Origin: Undibacterium_A arcticum
GTDB taxonomy: Bacteria; Pseudomonadota; Gammaproteobacteria; Burkholderiales; Burkholderiaceae_D
Length of the DNA stretch: 64,000 bases
Reading direction: 5' to 3' (one strand)
NCBI RefSeq assembly: GCF_042660705.1
Contig: NZ_JBHSUQ010000001.1
The notes beneath the pieces were generated by a model that saw only the letters and a program-made list of their open reading frames with translations, was not told where the DNA came from and ran no database searches. Below, in pieces: positions 1 through 8,552 of this stretch (the stretch's first letter is position 1; each line of letters starts with the position of its first letter). The translations under genes were made by a program, and so were the position numbers.

Positions 1-930
1 GAGTCGGACGCATCGTTCCTGAATCTGTATCCAGTGATCGAAGTCATCACCAATATCGATGCCGACCATATGGAAACCTATGGCCACGATTTCGCGAAAT
101 TGAAACAGGCCTTCGTCGAATTCACGCAACGCCTGCCGTTCTATGGCCGCGCGATGCTCTGCATCGACGATCCAAATGTGCGTGAAATCATCCCGATGAT
201 TTCCAAGCCGATCACTACCTACGGATTTCATGAAGATGCCGATGTGCGCGCGGTCGACGCCAGGGCGGTCGGCGGACACATGCAGTTCACCGTGATCCAG
301 GATGGCTATGCGCCGATGTCGGTCAGCCTGAATCAGCCCGGCATGCACAACGTTCAGAACGCCTGCGCCGCGATTGCCATCGCGCGTGAAGTGGGAGTCG
401 CCGATAGCGCAACGCAACAGGCGCTGACCGAATTTAACGGTGTCGGTCGTCGCTTCACCCGTCACGGCGAGCTGAGCCTGACCGATGCCGACGGCAAGCC
501 GCGCGGCTCGTTTGCGCTGGTCGATGACTATGGCCATCATCCGGTCGAGACCGCAGCGACGCTGGCGGCCGCTCGTGGTGCCTATCCAGGGCGGCGGTTG
601 GTGCTGGCATTCCAGCCGCATCGATATACCCGTACCCGCGACCTGTTTGAGGATTTCGTCAAGGTCCTGTCGATGACCGACGCCTTGCTGCTGGCCGAAG
701 TCTATGCGGCCGGCGAGTCGCCGATCGTGGCCGCTGATGGGCGCACATTGGCCCATGCGCTGCGCGTGGTCGGCAAGGTCGAGCCGGTGTTCGTGGAAGA
801 CATCGGCGACATGCCCGCGACGATCGCCAGCCTGGTCAGGGATGGCGACGTGGTGATCACGATGGGCGCCGGTTCGATCAGTGCGGTGCCGGCGAAATTG
901 ATGCAGGTTTTTGGACAGGATAAATCATGA
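1..930 (+). CDS. murC: UDP-N-acetylmuramate--L-alanine ligase, 5' end outside the window
   Basis: Cytoplasmic Mur ligase that adds L-alanine to UDP-MurNAc in peptidoglycan precursor synthesis. The frame is open from base 1 and begins within the conserved ESDASF segment, so the N-terminal domain with the ATP P-loop lies upstream of the window. About 309 residues are visible: NIDADHMETYG (about residues 18-28), the DDYGHHP motif (about 174-180) and QPHRYTRTRDL of the C-terminal domain. The stop overlaps the ddlB start by four bases (ATGA), which indicates translational coupling in the dcw cluster. Identification is secure; only the truncation by the window limits it. Confidence 0.95.
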   Translation, partial: ESDASFLNLYPVIEVITNIDADHMETYGHDFAKLKQAFVEFTQRLPFYGRAMLCIDDPNVREIIPMISKPITTYGFHEDADVRAVDARAVGGHMQFTVIQDGYAPMSVSLNQPGMHNVQNACAAIAIAREVGVADSATQQALTEFNGVGRRFTRHGELSLTDADGKPRGSFALVDDYGHHPVETAATLAAARGAYPGRRLVLAFQPHRYTRTRDLFEDFVKVLSMTDALLLAEVYAAGESPIVAADGRTLAHALRVVGKVEPVFVEDIGDMPATIASLVRDGDVVITMGAGSISAVPAKLMQVFGQDKS

Positions 931-1919
931 GCAAACCGGTCCCTACCGACCCCAGTGCATTCGGCAAGGTCGGCGTGCTGTTCGGAGGCCGTTCGGCCGA
1001 GCGCGAAGTGTCTCTCATGTCGGGCAATGGCGTACTCAAGGCGTTGCAGAGCAAGGGCATCGATGCGCATGGATTCGATCCGGCGCAGCGCAGCCTGGCC
1101 GAACTGGCAGCCGAAAAATTCGATCGCGTGTTCATTGCGCTGCATGGACGCTATGGCGAAGACGGCAGCCTGCAAGGCGCGCTGGAGCAACTGGGCATTC
1201 CATATACCGGCTCCGGCGTCATGGCCTCTGCCATCGCGATGGACAAGGTCATGACAAAACGCATCTGGCAAAGCTACGACCTGCCGACGCCACGCTTCCT
1301 GGTGCTGGAAGCGGATGGCATGTCGCGCGAACAGCTGCGCAAGGTGCCGGACGTGCTGGGGCTGCCGCTGATGCTGAAGGCGCCGCACGAGGGTTCGACC
1401 ATCGGCATCAGCAAGATCAACGGCTATTCGGACATGCAGGACGGTTTTGCGCTGTGCGCGAAGTTCGACGAGGTGGTGCTGGCGGAAGAATTCATTCAGG
1501 GCCGCGAGCTGACCGTGGCGATACTTGGCGCCGGCAGTTCGGCGCGGGCGCTGCCGGTGATCGAGATTCGCGCACCGGGCGGCAATTACGACTACGAGCA
1601 CAAATACCTCAGCGACGACACCCAGTACCTGTGTCCGGCGCCGCTCAACTCTGATCTGACCGGGCAGATCCAGGCAATTGCGGTGCGGGCTTACAAGGCC
1701 GCCGGCTGCAAGGGCTGGGCGCGGGTCGACTTCATGCTGCGCAACGGCGACGACGAACCATTCCTGCTGGAGATCAACACGTCACCCGGCATGACCGGCC
1801 ATTCGCTGGTGCCGATGGCGGCCAAGGCGGCGGGCATGAGTTACGAAGATCTGTGCGTCGAGATACTCGCTTCGGCGGCGCTGGAATTGAAGCCGTCGCA
1901 GGACTGGAAGCCGGCTTAG
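927..1919 (+). CDS. ddlB: D-alanine--D-alanine ligase
   Basis: ATP-grasp ligase making D-Ala-D-Ala for the peptidoglycan stem peptide. It has 330 residues, a normal length. The N-terminal GVLFGGRSAEREVS segment, HGRYGEDG (about residues 73-80) and the C-terminal metal-binding INTSPGMTGHS segment are all present. The start ATG overlaps the murC stop. ftsQ begins 31 bases downstream, as in other Burkholderiales dcw clusters. No oddities. Confidence 0.96.
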   Translation: MSKPVPTDPSAFGKVGVLFGGRSAEREVSLMSGNGVLKALQSKGIDAHGFDPAQRSLAELAAEKFDRVFIALHGRYGEDGSLQGALEQLGIPYTGSGVMASAIAMDKVMTKRIWQSYDLPTPRFLVLEADGMSREQLRKVPDVLGLPLMLKAPHEGSTIGISKINGYSDMQDGFALCAKFDEVVLAEEFIQGRELTVAILGAGSSARALPVIEIRAPGGNYDYEHKYLSDDTQYLCPAPLNSDLTGQIQAIAVRAYKAAGCKGWARVDFMLRNGDDEPFLLEINTSPGMTGHSLVPMAAKAAGMSYEDLCVEILASAALELKPSQDWKPA

Positions 1920-1950
1920 CCGCCACACCAACAAGAAAACGGACAACGCC

Positions 1951-2747
1951 ATGTGGCAAGACATCAGGATGCTGAACGCAACGACCAATGCACTACTTGG
2001 TCTGTTCGCGCTCGTCCTGCTGGCCACGGGCGTCTGGTGGCTGGCGCAGCGACCGATGTTTACGCTCAAGCTGATCCGGGTCGAAGGCGTCGCGCACGCG
2101 GAACTGCGTCACGTCAATGCGCTGACCATCAGAGGCACCGCGTTGCCACGCATCAAAGGCAATTTTTTTACCACCAATCTGGATGCGGCGCGGGTCGCGT
2201 TCGAGGCGGTGCCGTGGGTTAGCAAGGCCACGGTACGGCGCGAATGGCCGAACCGGCTGATTGTCGAGATTGAAGAGCATCAGCCGCTCGGTACCTGGGG
2301 CGATGCCGGGCGTCTGCTGTCGGTCAAGGGCGAAGTATTTACCGCCAATCTGGACGAGGCGGAAGAGGACGGCGAACTGCCGGAATTTGGTGGCCCGGCC
2401 GGCAGCGAAAGGAAGTGGTGACCCAATTTGCGCAATTGCGCGAATGGTTCGCGCCGATCCATCTGGCGCCGGAATCGGTGCAACTGTCGAGCCGTTACGC
2501 GTGGTCGGTCAAGCTCAACAACGGCATGACGGTCGAACTCGGGCGCGAGCGCGACAAGACCACGTTGAAGGAGCGGGTTGATCGCCTGACCACGATTTAT
2601 CCGCAGTTACTGGCGCGTTTGCAGGATCGTATTGAAAGCGTGGATATGCGTTATCCGAATGGTTTGGCTCTCAAGGCCAGCGGGATGGCATTCGGACCAG
2701 ATGGTCAACCCAAAAATAAGCAAAAAAAAGTAAGCGGAACGAGATGA
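1951..2747 (+). CDS. ftsQ: cell division protein FtsQ (apparent frameshift)
   Basis: Bitopic divisome protein linking FtsB/FtsL to the early ring. There is a short cytoplasmic N-terminus, one membrane helix (about residues 10-30) and then a POTRA domain starting near FTLKLIRVEGV. The frame breaks in the AAA run at 2408-2410. The first frame stops at 2421, while the second frame resumes with VVTQFAQLREWFAP and runs to 2747. Adding one A (GAAAAGGAA) restores a continuous protein of about 265 residues, the normal length. ftsQ is normally essential, so a homopolymer miscall is more likely than a real mutation. The last codon overlaps the ftsA start (ATGA). Confidence 0.9.
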
Positions 2748-3974
2748 CAAAAGACGCAAAAAACCTGATCGTCGGACTCGATATTGGTACCTCGAAAGTG
2801 GTCGCGGTGGTGGCCGAGGTGATGCCGGACGGCCGTCACGAGGTGATCGGCCTGGGCCAGCATGAGTCGAAAGGACTCAAGAAAGGCGTAGTCGTCAATA
2901 TCGAGGCGACCGTCGAGTCGATTCAGCGCGCGCTGGAAGAGGCCGAGCTGATGGCAGACTGCAAGATCAGGAATGTCTACACCGGGATCGCCGGCAGTCA
3001 TATCCGCAGCTTCAATTCCAGCGGCATGGTCGCGATCAAGGACAAGGAAGTCACCGCCACCGACGTCGCGCGCGTGATCGAAACCGCGAAGGCGGTCAAT
3101 ATCCCGACCGACCAGCAATTGCTGCATACCGTGCCGCAGGAATTCATTGTCGACAACCAGGAAGACGTGCGCGAGCCGATCGGCATGAGCGGCATCCGGC
3201 TGGAGGTCAAGGTACACATCGTCACCGGCGCGGTGTCGGCGGTGCAGAACATCGTCAAGTGCGTGCGTCGCTGCGGACTGGAAGTGTCCGATCTGATCCT
3301 GCAGCCGATGGCGTCGGCCGACGCGGTGCTGACGCCCGACGAAAAGGAACTGGGCGTGGTGCTGATCGACATCGGCGGCGGCACCACCGCGGTCGCGGTG
3401 TTTACCGAGGGCGCGATTCGCCACACCGCAGTGATCCCGATTGCCGGCGACCAGATCACCAACGACATCGCGATGGCGCTACGCACGCCGACCTCGGAAG
3501 CCGAAGAAATCAAGTTGCGCTACGGCGTCGCGAAACAGGTGCTGGCCGATCCCGGCGAGCACCTGGAAGTGCCGGGGTTGGGCGATCGCGGTCCGCGCAC
3601 CCTGTCGCGCCAGGCGCTGGCAGCCGTGATCGAGCCGCGCGTCGAAGAATTGTTCGCGCTGGTGCACCAGGTGGTGCGCGAGTCGGGTTACGAAGAAGTG
3701 CTGTCGTCCGGCGTGGTGCTGACCGGCGGCTCGGCAATGATGCCGGGCATGGTCGAGATGGCGGAAGACATCTTCCTGAAGCCGGCACGGCTCGGCACAC
3801 CCGACTACCGTGGTCAGTTGGCCGACGTGGTGCGCAGCCCGCGCTACGCGGCCGTGCTGGGCCTGTTACTGGAAGCAAAACGGCAGTATCAGCGCGGCAA
3901 TATCGTCACCCGCCAGCAGGGACAGGCCAAGGCGATCTGGCAGCGCATGAAGGAATGGTTTGGGAAATTTTTAA
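2744..3974 (+). CDS. ftsA: cell division protein FtsA (C-terminal frameshift inferred)
   Basis: Actin-like ATPase that tethers FtsZ to the membrane. Seen: LDIGTSKV phosphate-1 motif near residues 13-20, IDIGGGTTAV phosphate-2 near 208-217, and LTGGSAMMPG. As read, the frame runs on to 3994 and ends KFLNDRSGR. If the TTT at 3959-3961 were TTTTT, the tail would become EWFLGNF followed by TAA at 3972-3974. That gives 410 residues and the usual amphipathic FtsA membrane-targeting tail. I therefore place the true end at 3974, as inference. The family call does not depend on it. Confidence 0.94.
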
Positions 3975-4265
3975 ACGACCGGTCTGGCCGCTGAACTGGC
4001 CGCTGAATACGACCGAACGATCGAGATCAATTTTTGTCTGGTAGTTTGTTGTATTTATATACTCGTTGTATTACTGTTGTACTAAGCAGGTAATTCAAGG
4101 GAAGTTTTGTTATACACCCTGAAATTCTGGTTTTTGCAGGGCTTGATCTGGTTTTGCCGGATGTTGTGAAAAATAAATTTTGAGTTAACCGCTGTTTTTA
4201 GTCGCTAGGCGTCACACCGCGTGATGCCTAGCGACTAAAAACCGCATCTTGATAGGGAGCGCATC
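3975..4265 (+). promoter_or_regulatory. ftsA-ftsZ spacer with candidate ftsZ promoter
   Basis: About 290 AT-rich bases with no ORF. A plausible sigma-70 promoter is TTGTCT (4034-4039), 18 bases, TATACT (4058-4063). It is followed by a long leader that contains the large palindrome described separately, then an AGGGAG ribosome site about six bases before the ftsZ ATG. A dedicated ftsZ promoter here is plausible because the gap is far longer than elsewhere in the cluster. The exact start is a guess. Confidence 0.4.
4194..4242 (+). promoter_or_regulatory. 22-bp inverted repeat in the ftsZ leader
   Basis: Arms of 22 bases (4194-4215 and 4221-4242) pair with one G.U and a five-base ACCGC loop. 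In RNA this makes a very stable hairpin ending 23 bases before the ftsZ ATG. The 3' arm ends in AAAAAC and is not followed by a T tract, so it is not a classical terminator on the + strand. It could be an mRNA-stabilising or RNase-processing hairpin, or an operator. Confidence 0.7.
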
Positions 4266-5468
4266 ATGGAGTTTGACTTGGTCGATAACGCAACACAAGG
4301 TACCGTAATCAAGGTCGTCGGCGTCGGCGGCGCGGGCGGCAACGCGGTCCAGCACATGATCAACAAGGGTGTGTCGGGTGTGGAATTCATCGCCGCTAAC
4401 ACCGACGCACAGGCGCTCGCTACATCGAAGGCGCATAACGTGATCCAGATCGGCGAGACCGGTCTGGGTGCGGGCATGAAGCCGGCAGTCGGCCGCCAGC
4501 TGGCGGAAGAGTCGCGCGCCCGCATCGAGGACGCGCTGCGCGGTGCGCACATGGTGTTCATCGCCGCCGGCATGGGCGGCGGCACCGGTACCGGCGCCGC
4601 GCCGGTCGTGGCCGAAATCGCCAAGTCGCTCGGCGCGCTGACCGTCGCGGTGGTGTCCAAGCCGTTTTCGTACGAAGGCCAGAAGTGCATGGACATCGCG
4701 GACGAAGGGCTGGAAGCGCTGTCGCTGCATGTCGATTCGCTGATCATCATCCTCAATGAAAAACTGGAAGAGATCTACGAAGACGACACCATGATGGAAT
4801 GGCTGCAGCATGCCGACGACGTGCTCAACAACGCGGTCGCCGGGATCGCCGAGATCATCAACGTGCCGGGCCACATCAACGTCGACTTCAACGACGTCAA
4901 GACCATCATGGGCGAGCAGGGCAAGGCGATGATGGGAACCGCCACCGCATCCGGCATCGATCGCGCCCGCATCGCAGCGGAACAGGCGGTCGCATCGCCG
5001 CTGCTGGACGGCATCGACCTGTCGGGCGCGCGCGGCGTGCTGGTCAACGTCACTGCCAGCCGTAGCTTGAAAGGTAAGGAAATCAAGGAAGTGATGGCGG
5101 CGGTACGCGCTTTTGCCGCACCCGACGCCTCGATCGCGCAAGGCATCGCGTACGACGACACGATGGGTGACGACATCCGCGTCACCGTGGTTGCCACCGG
5201 TCTCGGGCGCGCCAAGAAGGCGATGCAACTGGTGCAGACGCCGATGCTGCGCACCGGTACCCACAACGAGCCGATGATGGCGATGGGCGGCGCGGCGGCG
5301 GTATCGAATCCGATGCATCCGACTACCGCGCACACGCCATCGTTCGATGGACTGAAGGCGCCGGCGGTATGGCGTCGCGAGTCGGCGTCGGAAACCGTGC
5401 GTGCGCTGGAGAAGAACGGGATGGAGACCTACGACATCCCGGCTTTCCTGCGCAAGCAAGCGGATTGA
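4266..5468 (+). CDS. ftsZ: cell division GTPase FtsZ
   Basis: Tubulin homologue that polymerises into the Z ring. It has 400 residues. The N-terminal VGVGGAGGNAVQHM nucleotide-binding segment, the tubulin signature GGGTGTGAAP near residues 101-110, and a variable linker after about residue 318 are present. It ends in the conserved C-terminal peptide YDIPAFLRKQAD that binds FtsA and ZipA. The start has a good AGGGAG site. The long leader hairpin upstream suggests regulation separate from ftsA. Confidence 0.98.
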   Translation: MEFDLVDNATQGTVIKVVGVGGAGGNAVQHMINKGVSGVEFIAANTDAQALATSKAHNVIQIGETGLGAGMKPAVGRQLAEESRARIEDALRGAHMVFIAAGMGGGTGTGAAPVVAEIAKSLGALTVAVVSKPFSYEGQKCMDIADEGLEALSLHVDSLIIILNEKLEEIYEDDTMMEWLQHADDVLNNAVAGIAEIINVPGHINVDFNDVKTIMGEQGKAMMGTATASGIDRARIAAEQAVASPLLDGIDLSGARGVLVNVTASRSLKGKEIKEVMAAVRAFAAPDASIAQGIAYDDTMGDDIRVTVVATGLGRAKKAMQLVQTPMLRTGTHNEPMMAMGGAAAVSNPMHPTTAHTPSFDGLKAPAVWRRESASETVRALEKNGMETYDIPAFLRKQAD

Positions 5469-5477
5469 GTGGGGTAG

Positions 5478-5503
5478 CCCCTCGCCCGCGTGCGGGCGAG
5501 GGG
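5478..5503 (+). terminator. GC-rich hairpin after ftsZ
   Basis: A perfect 12-bp inverted repeat (CCCCTCGCCCGC and its complement) with a two-base loop starts nine bases after the ftsZ stop. It is followed only by TTG, so it is either a weak terminator or a dispersed hairpin repeat. A second hairpin (CCTTCCCCTT and its complement) lies at about 5513-5534. Confidence 0.5.
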
Positions 5504-5723
5504 TTGAATGACTCCTTCCCCTTCAAGGGGAAGGCTGGGATGGGGATGGGCTTCGGTCGCAAATCGTCGTCTTCATTTGCTGCGTGAATTGTTTTGAGAT
5601 CGCTGGCCGGGAGTGGCCCGGCAGCCACTTACCTTTTTGTCTCGCCAAAAAAGCTAAGCCAAAAAACGCGACCGCACAGTCGCTGCCCCTTCGGGGGTGT
5701 AGTGGGGAATTCGGGCAGCATGC

Positions 5724-5764
5724 TGTCCGCCCGCGGAACGGTTTGCGCGTGTAAGCGCAAACTC
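5724..5764 (+). repeat. REP-like hairpin, copy 1
   Basis: Flank GCCCGCGGAACGG is followed by an 8-bp perfect stem (GTTTGCGC 5741-5748, loop GTGTAA, GCGCAAAC 5755-5762). It shares flank, loop position and stem length with copies at 5829-5850 (opposite strand) and 6734-6755. Confidence 0.6.
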
Positions 5765-5770
5765 CCTCTC

Positions 5771-5941
5771 CCGTTGGTGCGAGACCAAAAATGGGAAATG
5801 TCCGAAACTCGCTGCCCTTGCAGGGCGCATCTCCGCTTGCAAGCGGAGACCGTTACGCAGGCGCGGGGCTTGCCCCGCGAAATCCCTGCTTCACCTCAGA
5901 CAACGGACATTTCTGATCCATTTTCTGTCCCGCACCAACGG
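5771..5941. repeat. MITE-like element with about 34-bp imperfect terminal inverted repeats
   Basis: The left end 5771-5804 (begins CCGTTGGTGCGAGACC) matches the reverse complement of the right end 5904-5941 with a few mismatches and small gaps. The interior (about 100 bases) carries REP-like hairpin copy 2 and a GCGGGGC/GCCCCGC hairpin. There is no coding capacity. It may be a non-autonomous element or a composite of palindromic repeats; no target duplication was identified. Confidence 0.5.
5815..5865 (-). repeat. REP-like hairpin, copy 2 (inverted)
   Basis: On the minus strand the flank GCCTGCGTAACGG is followed by a stem GTCTCCGC, loop TTGCAA, GCGGAGAT (5829-5850), then TGCGCCCTGCAAGG. That trailing 14-mer is also present in copy 3. 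The stem sequence differs from copies 1 and 3, yet base pairing is kept. Confidence 0.6.
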
Positions 5942-6103
5942 CAGCGCCAAAGCGGAACGGCAAATTCAAAACCAAATCAATACGCCAGTCTTTTGTCTTC
6001 TGCACAAAAATTCCGGCTGAGGCATACTTGCGGCCTGCACGCTTTCTCATCTGCGTTGCGCATCTCAGTCGGCGCTTTCCCATCCCATACAAAGGAGCAA
6101 ATC

Positions 6104-6610
6104 ATGACCATCAAGATCGGCGACAAACTACCAGAAGGCACACTTGCCGAATTCATCGAAACCGCCACCGAAGGCTGCGCGCTCGGACCGAATACCTTCA
6201 AAGTCGGTGAATTGGCCAAAGGCAAGAAGATCGCCATCTTCGGCCTGCCCGGCGCCTACACCCCGACCTGCTCCGCGCAACATGTGCCGGGCTATGTGAA
6301 GCACGCCGCCGACCTGAAGGCCAAGGGCGTCGATGAAATCTGGTGCATCTCGGTCAACGACGCATTCGTGATGGGCGCGTGGGGCCGCGATCAGCATGCG
6401 ACCGGTATCGTGCGCATGATGGCGGACGGCAATGGCGACTTCAGCAAGGCGCTCGGCCTGGACGCCGATTTTTCAAAATTCGGCATGGGCACGCGCTCGC
6501 AGCGTTATTCGATGGTGGTTGAAGACGCCGTGGTCAAGCAGTTGAACGTCGAGCAGGGCGGCAATTTCGAAGTGTCGAACGCCGAGACGATGCTGACCCA
6601 ATTGGGTTAA
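6104..6610 (+). CDS. peroxiredoxin, Prx5 type
   Basis: Thiol peroxidase reducing hydroperoxides in the cytoplasm, probably with glutathione/glutaredoxin as donor, as in other Prx5-type proteins. It has 168 residues. The active-site segment PGAYTPTCSAQHVPGY carries the peroxidatic Cys near residue 58, and GRDQHATG and GTRSQRYSM follow. The start at 6104 is chosen for the AAAGGAG site seven bases upstream; the upstream open frame is repeat sequence. It lies between ftsZ and lpxC, a usual position in Burkholderiales. Confidence 0.92.
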   Translation: MTIKIGDKLPEGTLAEFIETATEGCALGPNTFKVGELAKGKKIAIFGLPGAYTPTCSAQHVPGYVKHAADLKAKGVDEIWCISVNDAFVMGAWGRDQHATGIVRMMADGNGDFSKALGLDADFSKFGMGTRSQRYSMVVEDAVVKQLNVEQGGNFEVSNAETMLTQLG

Positions 6611-6717
6611 TCCGGTTTGGCGGTAGTAGTAAAGCAATTAGGAATTACGCAGAGTATTACTAAAACTTACCGTGTCATTCCCGCGCAGGGTGTAGCAGGG
6701 AATTCGGACAGCCCGCT

Positions 6718-6770
6718 GCCCGCCTGCGAAACGATCTGCGCGTGCAAGCGCAGATGCGCCCTGCAAGGGG
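6718..6770 (+). repeat. REP-like hairpin, copy 3
   Basis: Flank GCCTGCGAAACG is followed by stem ATCTGCGC (6734-6741), loop GTGCAA, GCGCAGAT (6748-6755), then TGCGCCCTGCAAGG. Relative to copy 1, changed stem positions are matched by complementary changes on the other arm. Confidence 0.6.
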
Positions 6771-6775
6771 GAATC

Positions 6776-6866
6776 CAGTGTCTGTCGTTGATCAACCAAC
6801 GACGCTGGGTTCCTGCTTGGCCGCAGGCCAGTTTATCCTGAGCTTGTCGAAGGGCAGGAACGACAA
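6776..6866 (-). repeat. dispersed intergenic repeat (CTGGGTTCC type)
   Basis: The reverse complement of this stretch reads through GCTCAGGATAAACTGGCC and GCGGCCA to CCAGCG. The same order of blocks occurs on the plus strand at 48760-48832. It is a common kind of dispersed, non-coding repeat in betaproteobacterial spacers. Confidence 0.5.
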
Positions 6867-7076
6867 TACAGTTTGCGATTTCGTGGTTTTTGCGTACGTC
6901 CAGACAATATTAGAACGGCACCGGGTGGTTTCACGGCGCCGTTTTTTTTTTGCGGCGATGAGAAGTCTGGCAACTTGCGTCAGGGCTACCTACGCGGGCG
7001 CCGCCAAGCGCATCGGCTAAGCGTTGATATTATCCGACAGAGCGGCTCGTGCGTATCAATTGACTCACCGGTAAGT

Positions 7077-7091
7077 TGCTATAATTCTGGG
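7077..7091 (+). promoter_or_regulatory. extended -10 promoter directly before lpxC
   Basis: TGC-TATAAT (TATAAT at 7080-7085) ends six bases before the lpxC ATG. Transcription starting at the usual distance would begin at or next to the start codon, giving a leaderless or near-leaderless mRNA. No well-spaced Shine-Dalgarno sequence is visible. Confidence 0.5.
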
Positions 7092-8027
7092 ATGCTCAAA
7101 CAACGCACCATCAAACAGCTCGTCAAGACCGTCGGCGTCGGATTGCACTCCGGCACCAAGGTCGAATTGACGTTGCGACCGTCCGCGCCAGATACCGGAA
7201 TCCTGTTTCGACGCGTCGATCTGACGCCGGTGGTCGAGTTCCCGGCCGCGGCGCTCGCTGTCGGCGACACCCGGATGGCGTCGACGCTGATGCAGGATGG
7301 CGCCAAGGTGTCCACCGTCGAACATCTGATGTCGGCCTGCGCCGGCCTCGGCATCGACAACCTGATCATCGACGTCAGCGCGGAAGAAATCCCGATCATG
7401 GACGGCTCGGCATCGTCCTTTGTGTTCCTGTTACAGCAGGCCGGATTGCAGGAGCAGAACGTCGCCAAGAAATTCATCCGCGTCAAGCAGCTAGTCGAGA
7501 TCCGCGAAGGTCAGGGCGCATCCGAGAAATGGGCGCGGCTGGAACCGTTCGACGGTTACAAGCTGAAATTTTTCATCGAATTCAACCACCCCGCAGTCGA
7601 CGGCACGACCCAGACCGCCGAGGTCGATTTCAGCAAGGTGTCCTACGTCAGAGACGTCGCGCGCGCGCGCACCTTCGGCTTCATGCAGGATGTCGAGACC
7701 TTGCGCGGCCTCGGGCTGGCACGCGGCGGCTCGTTTGAAAACGCGATCGTGATGGACGAATACCGGATCCTGAACGCCGACGGTCTGCGCTATGAAGATG
7801 AATTCGTGCGCCACAAGATTCTGGACGCGATCGGCGACCTGTATCTGGTCGGCCATCCGCTGCTGGCCAGCTATACCGCGCACAAGTCCGGCCATGGCCT
7901 CAACAACCAGTTGTTGCGGGCGCTGCTGGCGCAACCGGATGCCTACGAGATCGTCACCTTCGACAACATCGCCGCGGCGCCGCCGTCGTATGCGCGCCAG
8001 GCGGCGCACGAGTGGGCACTGACTTGA
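7092..8027 (+). CDS. lpxC: UDP-3-O-acyl-N-acetylglucosamine deacetylase
   Basis: Zinc hydrolase performing the committed step of lipid A synthesis. It has 311 residues when started at 7092 (MLKQRTIKQLVK), the family's usual start. The frame is open further upstream, but that part is repeat sequence. Zinc ligands are visible as the His in TVEHLMSA (about residue 77) and the His and Asp in HKILDAIGDL (about 241-245). The catalytic His lies in KSGHGLNN. It is followed by a strong terminator at 8143. Confidence 0.96.
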   Translation: MLKQRTIKQLVKTVGVGLHSGTKVELTLRPSAPDTGILFRRVDLTPVVEFPAAALAVGDTRMASTLMQDGAKVSTVEHLMSACAGLGIDNLIIDVSAEEIPIMDGSASSFVFLLQQAGLQEQNVAKKFIRVKQLVEIREGQGASEKWARLEPFDGYKLKFFIEFNHPAVDGTTQTAEVDFSKVSYVRDVARARTFGFMQDVETLRGLGLARGGSFENAIVMDEYRILNADGLRYEDEFVRHKILDAIGDLYLVGHPLLASYTAHKSGHGLNNQLLRALLAQPDAYEIVTFDNIAAAPPSYARQAAHEWALT

Positions 8028-8552
8028 GCTTTAGTGCTCACGGTGGTTTATATACTCCTGTAGAGGCCGCTCTGTCCTGCGCGTGAATCAATCGCAATCT
8101 ATTGATACCGGCATCAATTTTTAGGGCGGGACATGGTTCAACAAAAAAGCCGTCGCGAGACGGCTTTTTTACGTCAGTAACAACCTGAATCAGCAGGTCA
8201 GTCACGCATGCGCCGATCAGGCCGCCGTTCCAGCACCGGCGTGATGCTCGGTCGCGAGCGGGCGAAGGGCCTACGCAAGGCCGCGACGGAATACCGTCGC
8301 GCGTGTCAGGCAAGCCGGGCCACGTAGCGTAACAACGGGCGCGGCCACCAGCTTGGCAGCGGAGGCTCTTACAAATTCTTTCAATTTTGTGGCGCGCGCC
8401 GCGATCAGGCCGCAGCCGCTCCGCTGTCGCCTCATTGACTCGCATTGCTAGTGGAGTATATTGAATATTTACAACAAATACTCCGATGATGTCGCTGCAC
8501 CTATGGGAGTATGTGTTCCGGCAGGGCGCGCTGACCGGTCAGCTTGTCCGCT
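8028..8552. other. lpxC to DciA-like gene spacer
   Basis: About 525 bases between convergent genes. It contains the bidirectional terminator at 8143-8170 and a small inverted repeat (GGAGTAT 8453-8459 and ATACTCC 8478-8484). An open frame on the minus strand (8038-8445) has no recognisable protein features. Nothing else is supported. Confidence 0.6.
8143..8170. terminator. bidirectional rho-independent terminator
   Basis: AAAAAAGCCGTC, loop GCGA, GACGGCTTTTTT: a perfect 12-bp stem with A and T tracts on both sides. It serves lpxC on the plus strand and could serve the DciA-like gene on the minus strand. Confidence 0.9.

Larger units (their letters stand above)
5504..6103. other. repeat-rich spacer upstream of the peroxiredoxin gene
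   Basis: About 600 bases without a convincing gene. The peroxiredoxin frame is open far upstream, but nothing in that extension resembles protein. The stretch holds hairpin repeats and a MITE-like inverted-repeat element (5771-5941), described separately. AAAGGAG at 6091-6097 is the ribosome site for the downstream gene. Confidence 0.7.
6611..7079. other. peroxiredoxin-lpxC spacer with dispersed repeats
   Basis: About 470 bases with no gene. It holds REP-like hairpin copy 3 and, in inverted orientation, a segment also found at 48760-48832 (GGATAAACTGGCCTGCGGCC on the minus strand of 6800-6865). It ends in an lpxC promoter. Confidence 0.7.

Noticed and set aside
4212..5459. A 415-codon open frame antisense to ftsZ, and similar long frames antisense to secA (10815-12455), thiC and dxs
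   Set aside because: GC-rich codon bias of the sense gene leaves the opposite strand open. Their translations are rich in Arg, His and Gln with no family features.
5594..6103. 170-residue N-terminal extension of the peroxiredoxin
   Set aside because: The stretch is repeat DNA, and a good AAAGGAG-ATG start exists at 6104 that gives the family's normal length.
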